Both the position numbers and the translations under genes were made by a program. DNA of 64,000 nt from assembly GCA_025738555.1 (NCBI GenBank), contig JAOVFP010000004.1:5084001-5148000 (forward strand), written 5' to 3'. Every line of letters begins with the position of its first letter. The stretch's first letter is position 1. This DNA comes from Cyathus striatus (taxonomy: Eukaryota; Basidiomycota; Agaricomycetes; Agaricales; Nidulariaceae). A model generated the notes under the pieces. It had not been told where the DNA came from and did no database searches. It saw only the letters and a list, made by a program, of their open reading frames with translations. Shown here one piece after another: positions 10,447-20,572 of the stretch.

Positions 10447-11960
10447 AAAGGTAACACAACGGAGGATACCCCAAGATACAACGTTCTAAGGTCCCTCGCC
10501 GCAACCGTCGGCGCCGGCTCTCTTGTTCAGCAGAGGATGAGCGGGAGTACAAAGGAGATACCGGGCGTGCAGACGGGTGAAGACATTACCTGCGGGCCAT
10601 TGGTCTTCGAAGATGTAGGGAAGGGGCAGCTGGTGCATACTGAGGCATTAGATAACGGTGGATGCGAGGTATGTTGTTCTTTTTCCTTTTTCTTCTTTCT
10701 CTCTACCCCCTCTTTCTGCCGGTTCCTTCGTCCTCTAGCCTTGCGCCTCCCTCCCCTCCTTCATCTCCTTCTCTCTCCTTCCTCCCTTCCTTTTCGTTTC
10801 TCACCTCCCCTCCTCTATTATGCCTTCTTCTCCTTCTCTCGTCCTCTTAAGTATTTGCCCTCCTTCCCCCCTCTTACTTCTCTATCCTTCCGTTTGCCCT
10901 CACATTTTTTCCTCCTTACTCCTACGTCGCTTCGTTTCTTCCTTCATCATTACCTCGCTAACCCCTTCCCAACAGGACACCACCTCTACGCTCCGAGAAC
11001 GATAGTACAGAGGAAATACCAAGTATCGAACACTCCTCCATCGCGCTACGCAGCGTAAGCTGTCTTTCGGGCGGCCATTGTTGCGCACTTGCGTGACGAT
11101 GCTGGTATGGGGGTGCAACTTCAAAGGTAATGAGTGCCGGCGCTGGAACAAAAGCGAGATGAGCATGATGGGAGGTCAAGAAACGTAAGTGAAGACCCTC
11201 TATTCTTCTTTCATTCACGTACTAACACCGTCTCTAGTTCATGCACTACAATCCCGCTCGTCAACATTATGCACGCTCACTGTGCAAGGATATGTACGCC
11301 ATGCGTGTGGACTATCAGATCAGGGTGGCACAGAGAATAAGGTCAGTTGTTCGTCTTGGGTCGTGTTTTACGGTGGGGGTGGGGGTAGGGATGGATGGTA
11401 CACGCAGCGATTATGCATACAGCGTAGGCCATTCTATCTACGTGACGGATATAGTGACTGGCACTAGTTGTGGATACAGTGCTGGTAGTGATGGGTGCGG
11501 GGATCGAGCGATGTTCGTTCCTGTGGTGTTCTTGTTACACGCTACATCATCTACCTCTCTTTCTCTTCCTTCCTCTCGACTCTCCACCCTTTCTTTTCCC
11601 CTACCTCGCAACTACCTCCCTTTCTTTCCCACACTTTGTTTCCTTTCTTCCCGCCATTCTGTTTCCTTCGCCCTCTCAAATCCTTCTCTACTTTCCCTTT
11701 ATTCATGATGCTAACATTCTCTCTCCAGTTCAATCTGCCAATCTTCCTATCATTCGTACGCACCTTCGCATGTACGGTAACCGAGGTGCATAATACAGAA
11801 ATTGGCGGGAGAAGTGAATCGTTGAATTTGGCATCGAGGCTTGAAGGTATGTATCTTCGTTCATTCGTGATCTCAATTTATTCAACTGGACCATTCTCTC
11901 CTCTTAGTTCTTCAGGTGTTCTTCGTCTTGCTTACGTTCCCGATTCAATCGTTCTTAGGA
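10447..11960 (+). pseudogene. Multi-exon gene remnant of unknown family
   Basis: Exon-like segments bordered by good splice sites: 10447-10668 (open for 74 codons, containing GAGSLVQQRM and EDITCGPLVFEDVG), 11237-about 11340 (HYNPARQHYARSLCKDMY), about 11729-11846 (LPIIRTHLRMYG, SLNLASRLE) and a last one at about 11911 encoding a hydrophobic stretch (VLQVFFVLLTFPIQSF). Long pyrimidine-rich introns lie between. The third exon has a frame break (a stop after RGA) that is open in the copy at 23370, so this copy is probably dead. The hydrophobic segment suggests a membrane protein. I do not recognise the family. The 5' exons are unique in the window; from about 11340 onward the sequence is repeated at 23000 and 38030. 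Confidence 0.4.
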
Positions 11961-12570
11961 GCATTGATCACTGACTTGAGAGCATGACGAACGTGGAACT
12001 TGTCAATCGGCCAGTTCGTCAGCCCCTCGTCCTTTTACATATTGCATGTACTAACAACTCCCCTCATAGGAAGCTGATACCGAATCGGCAAACTATTTTT
12101 CCTCCCTTAAGACCATCGTAGTCACTTACTCAACCTTTCTCGTGTGCAAAATCTTCAAGCGAGTGCGTTACCTTCAAGACATGTATGTTCATTGTCCATC
12201 TTCGTTGGACACTCAGCGGCCTAGCGAAGAGTGAGTGTACTAGCGCTGGACTAAGGATGGGAAGGGGGAAAAGAAGACGAGGGGAGAGTATACTAGGGAT
12301 CGGTCTTCGTTGCTCAGTGGTACGTTTGTATTGTATGACTTCTTTACTGTCGCTAATGAATGCGTTTAGGGGTCCAGCCGGTATGGCGATTAGCAGACAT
12401 ATACCCTTCACGTATGCCGATCAAGCTGCCGCTCCAGGGTATGATCAATCGCTGAAAGGCTCTCAATCCACACTACAGTCTCCGCTTTTGAGAGAGCTAT
12501 GCCACGATGCTGTAGTGGTGTGGTGGGATGCTGTATTCTTCCACGACACGGGGGATGATCCAGGATAGAT
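11950..12570 (+). pseudogene. F-box-like gene fragment, 3' part (unit 1)
   Basis: Matches the second half of the intact F-box-like gene at 40250-41585: LRSIDH then a stop, TNVELVNRP, an intron at the same place (about 12016-12069), then RYLQDM, VHCPSS, QRPSEE followed by a stop, RWTKDGKG. Stops replace residues at three or more sites, and the F-box half is missing. The intron at 12318-12370 also matches. This is a dead 3' fragment carried in the tandem unit. Confidence 0.65.
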
Positions 12571-13680
12571 GGAAATCATTAATGCACTTGATGCAGGTTA
12601 CTTAGTCCCGGTACTAGCATCAATTATACGAGATTCGTGGTTGCGAGAGCGGGAACAACGGGTTGGGGAATCATAGAAACTGAAACATGAGAATAGGATA
12701 GCTCAAAGCTCAGGGGACGGTCGCTCTACTGTCAGAACGATCGTCAAGTGCCTAAGGAGTGGGCTTCTGGTTATATATTCATCGAGGCCACTGCATTACT
12801 GAGCTGGCAAGGATACGAAACGGCGTCAATGCCAGACGTAAATTCGACGACTGCAATATACTGTCGACCCTTATACACAGGCCGTGAACCATACGATCTG
12901 GAAAGCATGGCCATCACTGCCGCAACAGTAGTCATATCGTGGAGGACGTGCAGCGGGGTCTCTGAACCGTCTGTTGTATATAGCAGACCCTTGAGATCAG
13001 CAGGTTCTGTAAAGCGAGCACGACATCTACTGTTTCAGGTCGCGGATGCAAGGATGCGGGGAGACAGGATCCTGGGGTGCTGCATGATTGCTCACCACTC
13101 GCTCAGAATAAACTTAGGCAAAAAGAAACAGATCAGGAATGAAGAAAGGATACGTGGTCAAATATTACTCACTTTTCAGACTTTCCCTATGTCCTCGTTC
13201 GTGGAGATCTGACATTTGATCGATTCCAGATCACCCTTACGAACGTACAAATCGTGTAATAGGTAGTGCAGATGCAGTGATATCTGGAATACGTAAGAGA
13301 GTAAGAAAGCGGGGCCAATTCAGCTTCAGATGAGAGGGACTCACAATGATTACAAGCAAGATTTCCGAAGGGATAGGCGGCGGGAGAAGGGAGTGCAAAA
13401 CGGAGGCGAGAGGTGGGGAAAGGTGGACAACGATGGTGATGATGGGTGAGGTTGATTATGTTGCTTGGAATTGAAAGTTCATCATCGCGTTCTTATGTGC
13501 CGTGAGATCAAATGTTCATTTTTGGGAAAGCTAAAGAGGGGAAGAGTAGGCTGTGCTGTGTTCTACGACACTATGTATGAGACACCATACACATGTACCA
13601 GAGATACCACACGCTATCGTGTCGTACACTTATCCAGAATGAGAATCGCGGCGGGCAGAGGGACAACGATGCAATTGACA
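12571..13680. other. Duplicated non-coding block, no gene
   Basis: About 12594-13300 is almost identical to 24796-25460 in unit 2, and pieces of it recur inverted at about 62640-63330 (for example the acggtcgctctactgtcag segment). About 13300-13500 contains a polypurine stretch. No coding region is supported. Confidence 0.5.
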
Positions 13681-14689
13681 GGTGCATATTTCTATTATTC
13701 AAAATTCCGCGGAACCCTGAGCTTACTTTTACCACATAGCTAGGCGTCCTATGTTACTTCGACGTGTATCATCCAATTAACATACCATACACTCCCTCAG
13801 GACGACAGACGGCAGGTACGCGCCTAAACACATCTCGTTGCAGCTGCAGTTCTAACAGAAAGCTAACCTGTACTTCTATCATCCTGCGTTCAGCTCTCCA
13901 TCACTGCCCACTGCTCACTGTCGAATGACAACACCCAACTCAGTCCGCCACCACCACCTCCACATCAGCATCACAAGAACGCAGTTCTCAATCGCCGAAC
14001 ATTGCCCCCCATTCGCGTTCTTAACTCACCAGCAGCACTCTCTGGAGCCCATGCTCGAGAACAGGAGGACCATAGACACACTCCAACGAGGCGCCTCCTG
14101 AACCACCTCGCAACCTGAACTGCAGGTCCAGTAGGATGTGATACAGTGCCAGCGGGACACACATCGTATCGTTTCCCTCAACAAAGAACACAGGCCCCGT
14201 GGGGGTGTTGGGGGTGTCTGCGGGCCTGTCGTGTGGTGCGCGTGTAACTATGCTACGAGGGTACGGCGCTCAGCGTAGATGTGGGTGTATAGGTAGATGA
14301 GGAATGGGTGACATGACGTGGGGGTTGTGGTTGGGGAATCCAACTGCCAACTTCTTCCAACTTCTTCCAACGTGGTGGTCGAGCCCGTCCCTCCCTGACG
14401 GGTGCTTCCCATTCTCGAGAAAGGACTCGATTGACTCCTACAGCTGATAAGGCATCGCAATGTAGGAGGAAGATCCAACTTGAAGCTACATCTTGTTGAT
14501 TTACCATTTCACCTATCTTCCCGAGGCCCTCAATGGTAAACGATACTATGGCCCTCAATGGCTTCATGCTTGTCGAAGGGCTCTTGCGCTTTTCCTCGTC
14601 CTCAGTGATGCAAGTGAGAGAACTATGCGAATGGGAGGTGGGGAAGTATTGTAGATAGAACGTGTAATACCTTATATCGAGCTGTATAA

Positions 14690-14745
14690 TCCTCTTCGCC
14701 GCAAAGGCGAGTTGAAAATCTGAAATATATGATACTATGAGTGCC
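14690..14745 (+). promoter_or_regulatory. Conserved upstream box of gene A
   Basis: The segment cgccgcaaaggcgagttgaa, followed by aatctgaaatatatgat, stands about 80-130 bp before the gene A start. Close versions lie upstream of, or fused to, all other family copies: near 16620, 18595 (minus), 20680 (minus), 27105, 29655, 33470 (minus) and 35755 (minus). The cgccgcaaaggcg core can form a short hairpin. It is either a promoter element or an ancestral 5' flank kept through duplication. Confidence 0.45.
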
Positions 14746-14820
14746 TTAGAAAATGCTTACGTAACCACGTGAACGAGTAAACGTCGACGAGCTCGTCCAC
14801 CGAAGCAAAATTATCCTACT

Positions 14821-16332
14821 ATGAAAGCACAAGTTTACCGTGGTAGGGATGCGGGAGACTTGGTGGGATCAGATTCGGATGGTGTTGGCCTCACGCGCCT
14901 GAAAAAAGAGGACAATGTGCTAGAAGATGACGGGGATGCGCTGGAGGATTCGCCGTTTCACGCTGAAGCTGGTTTGGTACGAGATTATATTGCATCGAAT
15001 CATTACCGACCACGGCTAACCTATGTTGTTAGCAGCCAACAAGCGCAGGTGGAGAAGAATTGGCGGGATCAGATTTGGCTGGCGTGGGCCTCATACGCCT
15101 AAAGAAAGATGAAAATGCGCTAGAGGGTGATGGGGAGGCGGTGGAGGGTGGTGGAAGTGTGGTGAGGTGCAGTGGGGGCGCGCTGGAGGCTTCGGCGCCT
15201 CACGTTGAAGCTGCTGTGGTACGGGATTATGTTGCATCAAGTCATTACCGACCATGAATAACCTATGTTGTTAGCAGCCAACAGCCGCAGGTGGAGAAGA
15301 CTTGGCGGGATCAGACTTGACTGACGTGGGCCTCATGCGCCTGAAGAAAGATGAGAATGTACTAGGGGGTGGTGAGGATGAGCTGGAGGGCGATGGGGGC
15401 GGGCTGGAGGCTACGCCGCCTCACGTTGAAGCTACTGTGGTAATGTTGCATCGAGTTATTACCGACCATGGCTAACCTACGTTGTTAGCAGCCAACAGGT
15501 GAAGGTGGAGAAGACTTGGCGGGTTCAGATCTGGCTGACGTTGGCCTCATGCGCCTGAAGAAAGATGAGAATGTGCTAGAGGGTGATGAGGATGCGCTGG
15601 AGGGCGGTGGAAGTGCGGTGCGGTGCGGTGGGGGCACGCTAGAGGCTTCGCCGCCTCGCGTTGAAGCTGGTGTGGTAGGATATCATGTTGCATCGAATTA
15701 TTACCGACCATAGATAACCTATCTTGTTAGCAGCCAACAGCCACAGGTGGAGAAGACCTGGCGGGATCAGGTCTGGCTGACGTTGGCCCCATGCGCCTGA
15801 AGAAAGATGAGAATGTGCTAGAGGGTGATGAGGATGCGCTGGAGGGCGGTGGAAGTGCGGTGCGGTGCGGTGGGGGCGCACTAGAGGCTTCGCCGCCTCA
15901 CGTTGAAGCTGGTGTGGTAGGATATCATGTTGCATCAAGCCATTACCGACCATGGTTAACTTACGTTCTTAGCAGGCCAGAGGTCGAAAAAACATAGGCC
16001 AGCGGACTGCCAATGTGCAAGATACCAGCAGTGACTTGGTCTGGACTCTACAACCCCAGAGCAATATCGAATCCACAGTTGTTGCTGGCGGTAGACGGAT
16101 TGACGATGAAATCAACGAGAACGTTACACCCACCAGCAAGGGAAAACGTCATAGATTAATTGCAATTTTGGGATTTTTGGCCGTCGTGGCTGATCTCGTA
16201 GGCTCGATGCAGGGGCTAGTTAGAAAGAAGAACCCAGACGTCGCATATATAATGGCTGGATTTAGTGTCACCGCAGCAATTATAGGTGTCATACGCCATA
16301 TCATGAAGGGCAGCTGGGCGGGATTATTTTAA
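14821..16332 (+). CDS. Gene A: acidic exon-repeat protein with hydrophobic C-terminal domain
   Basis: Six exons (14821-14976, 15033-15218, 15275-15439, 15489-15674, 15731-15916, 15973-16332) join in one frame to 412 aa. All introns are phase 0 and 49-56 bp, starting GTA(C/G)GRKAT-like and ending GTTAG or TTCTTAG. Exons 2-5 are one repeated module of 62 aa (55 in exon 3): QPTATGGEDL, DLADVGLMRLKKDEN, EDALEGG, LEASPPHVEAGV. The last exon encodes a different domain: QDTSSD, NVTPTSKGK, then hydrophobic ILGFLAVVADLVGSM, a charged turn (VRKKNPD), a second hydrophobic helix (YIMAGFSVTAAIIGVI) and KGSWAGLF at the end. This suggests an acidic, repetitive tail attached to a membrane hairpin. I see no signal peptide, know no matching family and give no function. 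It converges on gene B. Confidence 0.72.
14977..15972 (+). repeat. Exon-plus-intron tandem repeat of gene A
   Basis: Four complete copies of a unit made of one 56-bp intron and one 186-bp exon (242 bp). Copies start at 14977, 15219, 15440 and 15675, followed by a final intron at 15917-15972. The exon of copy 2 is 165 bp and the intron after it 49 bp. Because each exon is phase 0 at both ends and a multiple of three, adding or losing a unit keeps the frame. Confidence 0.85.
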
Positions 16333-16534
16333 CGGATCTGTGCAAATGAGAAATAGAATAACATACCATCTGTTGCTGCCGGTAAACATATGCGATACAT
16401 GTATGGGTACCTGCTGCTACTGATGTGTTCTTGATGCTGAGGATGCGCGAATTGCTGCTGCTGCAGTCCACACCGACGAGCCGGTATACACCGTGAGCAA
16501 TGAATCCCTCGACACATGCGAATGAACATCATCG

Positions 16535-17475
16535 TCAGGGGGCTATAGCTCCCACCCCGAGGAAGAGCAGTAACAGGGGCATGATTCGGATTCCGAGCTA
16601 TATAATCTTCCTCCACCTCGCCACAAAGGCGAGTTGAAAATTCTGAAATATACGACGATGTGGATGCATAGGAGGCTGGGCAGTTTCACGTTGGAGCTGG
16701 TGTGGTAGGATATCATGTTGCATCGCATGGTTGGCGGACTGCCGATTTGTAAGATATCATCAGTGACTGGGTCGGCTCTCCACAATCCCAGAACAATGCC
16801 AAAACTAGAGTTGCTGCTGACGACAGATTGATTGACAATGAAATGAACCAGAAAGTTACACCCACCAACAAACCCAGTCGTCGCCAACATAATGACCGGT
16901 TTCTCGATATCATGAGATTGTATGAATAATGGGAAACTGCAGAACAGTTGGGGGGGATTAGTTTAACAATTCTATGTAAATGAGAAATAGAATAACATGC
17001 CATTTGTTGCTGTTGATGTCGCTCTCATTTTCGCAGCCTTCGTTACCGCTGCGGGAAAACATATGCGATACATGAGACGGTCCCAGTCCCTGAACGTATC
17101 GGTGTGATGCGTGCACGGGATACGTGGAGGGAACCTGGAGAAGGGCGTATGATGGGGAGTATCAGAACGACGCAGCGTAAACAGACGAAGCGCAGGAAAG
17201 ACTAAACTTCCTGACCAAAGAGGGAGGCATCTGGGTAGGCACTGTACAAATATCGTACAAATATTCCGATCAACTTGACTACTCAGCGTTGTGTTTACTA
17301 TATATAATCATACATTTGCTCTTAGAAGATCCGATCTATACTTGCCGGTGCGGCTGCTATTTGGACGCCTTAGAAGTTAGAATGAGCTGCACCTGCGTAG
17401 ATCGATGTGTTTAGATCGGACAATACTGTCGTTCATCAACACTTCGCTAAACCCCGTTGAGTCGCTATTTCTCAA
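16535..17475. repeat. Inner arm of palindrome 1, left
   Basis: Near-identical inverted copy of about 17776-18706. Near the centre the arm carries CTGTACAAATATCGTACAAA (from 17244) and then ttccgatcaacttgac, which resemble the ends of the TA-flanked MITEs at 8212 and 30739. The open frames in both arms ending at the shared sequence near 17380/17864 are mirror images and not evidence of genes. Confidence 0.8.
16590..16980 (+). pseudogene. Dead copy of the A-family gene (A')
   Basis: Contains the upstream box, the 3' end of a first exon (ttggagctggtgtg), the start of the usual intron (gtaggatatcatgttgcatc), then directly the last exon (ctgccgat, tcatcagtgactgggtcgg, acccaccaacaa), whose middle, including the first hydrophobic helix, is missing. 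Both deletions are shared with the copies at 18240, 29630 and 33120, so all four descend from one deleted ancestor. Confidence 0.65.
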
Positions 17476-17775
17476 ATATCGCCGCAGCAACACTTCTACA
17501 AGCCATAAAAATTTACAGGTATATTGGTTGTACATATTAGAGCATGTGTTCAAAATATCAAAACATGAGAATGGGTAGTTCTGGAGTACCTTCAAAAGTA
17601 GGAGATTTGACGCATTGTCACACTTGCCGCCATGCCGTTTCGAAAGCAATCAAAGAGCTTCCCCGAAGGAGCTGTCGCAAATGTCAAACAGATGTCTCAC
17701 GTTGTGCGTACACGCTGCGGACCTCTAAACCGGCTGATTGCGGCATTGTGACATTGCGTGACAAGCTCAAAAATG

Positions 17776-18706
17776 GCGACTTGACGGGGTTTAGCGAAGT
17801 GTTGATGAACGACAGTATTGTCCGATCTAAACACATCGATCTACGCAGGTGCAGCTCATTTTAACTTCTAAGGCGTCCAAATAGCAGCCGCACCGGCAAG
17901 TATAGATCGGATCTTCTAAGAGCAAATGTATGATTATATATAGTAAACACAACGCTGAGTAGTCAAGTTGATCGGAATATTTGTACGATATTTGTACAGT
18001 GCCTACCCAGATGCCTCCCTCTTTGGTCAGGAAGTTTAGTCTTTCCTGCGCTTCGTCTGTTTACGCTGCGTCGTTCTGATACTCCCCATCATACGCCCTT
18101 CTCCAGGTTCCCTCCACGTATCCCGTGCACGCATCACACCGATACGTTCAGGGACTGGGACCGTCTCATGTATCGCATATGTTTTCCCGCAGCGGTAACG
18201 AAGGCTGCGAAAATGAGAGCGACATCAACAGCAACAAATGGCATGTTATTCTATTTCTCATTTACATAGAATTGTTAAACTAATCCCCCCCAACTGTTCT
18301 GCAGTTTCCCATTATTCATACAATCTCATGATATCGAGAAACCGGACATTATATTGGCGACGACTGGGTTTGCTGGTGGGTGTAACTTTCTGGTTGATTT
18401 CATTATCAATCAATCTACCGTCAGCAGCAACTCTAGTTCTGGCATTGTTCTGAGATTGTGGAGTGCCGACCCAGTCACTGATGATATCTTACAAATCGGC
18501 AGTCCGTCGACCATGCGATGCAACACACCAGCTCCCACGTGAAACTGCCCAGCCTCCTGTGCATCCACATCGTCGTATATTCCAGATTTTTCAACTCGCC
18601 TTTGTGGCGAAGTGGAAGAAGATTATGTAGCTCGGAATTCGAATCATGCCCCCGCCACTGCTCTTCCTCGGGGTGGGAGCTATAGCCCCCTGACGATGAT
18701 ATTGGG
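17776..18706. repeat. Inner arm of palindrome 1, right
   Basis: Mirror copy of 16535-17475 across a 300-bp unique spacer (17476-17775). The spacer contains a Cys-rich open stretch (CHTCRHAV, RKCQTD), but the frame has no family resemblance and I do not call it a gene. Confidence 0.8.
18240..18655 (-). pseudogene. Dead copy of the A-family gene (A'')
   Basis: Mirror image of the dead copy at 16590-16980 in the right inner arm, with the same two internal deletions. One extra deletion joins caacac to agctcccacg near 18525. Not coding. Confidence 0.65.
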
Positions 18707-19201
18707 GATGAATATTGGCTTGAATATCTACTGCACAGAGCGGCAGTCGCGCAATTCGAACCATGGCAAGAGCGAACCCAAAAACACATCTGATCGCAAG
18801 CTTGCCAGGGCGCGCGATGAGAAGTGGACTTTGACGTCCCTGTAGAGGGATTTATTGCTCATGGTGTATACCGGCTCGTCAGTGTGGACAGCAGCAGCAG
18901 AGAGCTGTAGACAGGTCGCATACACACCCGTAGATGTAGATGCAGACCCAAACGGGATCGGTCGCATCCGCAGTAACAATTCGTACATCCTTCGTATCAC
19001 CAGCAATAAGTCAACAACATCGACACCAGTAACAGCAGGCACCCGTACGTGAATCGCATATGTTTTCCGGCAGCAACGAGGGCTGCGAAAATGGAAGCGA
19101 TATCAGCAGCAACAGATCGTATGTTGTTTTATTTCTCATTTGCAAAGATGGTTTAGAATAATCCCGCCCAACCACCCTGCAGTTTCCCATTATCCATACA
19201 A
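18707..19201. other. Palindrome DNA between A'' and gene B
   Basis: Includes the 3' flank shared by all family copies (aaatgagaaata-type sequence and gcagcctcgttgctgc-type sequence, here inverted). A segment near 18790-18890 is related to about 29270-29350 and 33790-33880. No gene is supported. Confidence 0.4.
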
Positions 19202-20572
19202 TTACATGAGATAGAGTATGCCATTTAAAATTGTTGCGGTGACACCAAATCCAGCCATTATATTTGCGACGTCTGGGTTCTTCTCCCTAACTAGTCCCTG
19301 CATCGATCCTACGAGAGCAGTCACGACCGCCAAAGATTCCAAAATTGCAATTAATCTAGGACGTATTCCTTTGCTGGTGGGTGTAACTTTCTCGTTGATT
19401 TCTTTGGCAATCGATGTACCATCAGCAGCAACTCTAGATTCAATATCGTTCTGGGATTGTGGAGTGCAGACCCAGTCAGTGATGTTATCTTGCAATTCGT
19501 ACATGCCACTTAGAATTGCTGCTACGACACCAAATTTAGCCATTATATTTGCGACGACTGGGTTCTTCTCCGCAAATAGACCCTGCATCGACCCTACGAG
19601 GCTAGTTACGACGACCAAAAATCCCAAAATTGCAATTAATCTAGGACGTATTTCCTTGCTGTTGGGTGTAACTTTCTCGTTGATATTATTGGCAATCAAT
19701 CTATCGTCAACAGAAACTCTGGATTCAGCATTATTCTGGGATTGTGGAATGCCGACCCAGTCACTGCTGGTATCTTGCACATCGGCAGTCTCCTGGCCTG
19801 TGTTTTCTCCACGTATAGCTCTGGCCTGCTAAGAACGTAAGATTAACCATGGTCGGTAATGGCTTGATGCAATATGATATCTTACCACACCAGCTAAGTC
19901 GTGAAGCGGCCAAGCTTCCGGCGCATCCCCGCCATGATTGAACAGGCTCGCGAAGGCGACGCCAGCATCGATTTCCAGCGCTTGCGCTTCCTCCCCCTGG
20001 GTATCCCCAAGGCCAACACCAGGCTCGACCTCCAGCGCTTGCGCTTCCTCTCCTTGGGTATCCGCATCCCCACCATGGGTGAACAGGCTCATGAGGACGA
20101 CACCAGCCTTGGTCTCCAAAGCATGCTCCCCCTCTTCCTGGGTCATGAGGGCAGCACTAGCCTTGGCCTCCAACGCATCCTCTTCCTCTTCCTGGGCATC
20201 TCGCGGGGCGACGCCAGCCTTGACCTCCAACACTCCCTCTTCCTCTTCCTCTTCTTCTTCCTGGGCATCCTGCGAGGCGACGCCAGTCTTGACCTCCAAC
20301 GCATGCTCTCCCTCTTCCTGAGTCATGAGGGCAGCACCCGCCTTGACCTCCAATGCATGCTCTTCTTCCTGGGCATCCTGTGGGGTGGCACCAGCCTTGA
20401 CCTCCAACGCATCATCTTCCTCCTCCCGGGCATCCTGCGGGGCAACCCCAGCCTTGACCTCTAACGCATGCTCTTGCTCTTCCTGGGTCATGAGGGTAAC
20501 ACCAACGTTGTCTTCCAGCGCATGCTCTTCCTCCTCCTGGGTATCTGCCTTGCGGTAAGCTTGTACTTGCAT
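19202..20572 (-). CDS. Gene B: acidic minisatellite protein with doubled hydrophobic domain
   Basis: Two exons on the minus strand, 20572-19886 and 19828-19202, separated by a 57-bp phase-0 intron that matches the last intron of gene A. The joined frame is 437 aa. Residues 1-229 start MQVQAYRKAD and consist of acidic repeats of roughly 15-20 aa (HALEVKAGV, QDAQEEE, LMTQEEGE). The second exon has the last-exon domain of gene A twice in tandem (RLIAILGFLVVVTSLVGS then RLIAILESLAVVTALVGS), each followed by an EKNP turn and an IMA(K/G)FGV helix. It is thus a variant of A in which the modular exons are replaced by a minisatellite in exon 1 and the tail is duplicated. Family and function are unknown. 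The start is shared with gene D. Confidence 0.68.

Noticed and set aside
17377..17864. Two open frames of 90 and 106 codons on opposite strands sharing their last part
   Set aside because: They are mirror images produced by the palindrome arms; the shared end is the arm itself, and neither has family resemblance.
19901..20558. Long Leu/Ser-rich open frames on the plus strand opposite gene B exon 1
   Set aside because: Antisense of the acidic minisatellite; repetitive DNA is open in several frames, and only the minus-strand frame joins across the conserved intron to the hydrophobic domain.
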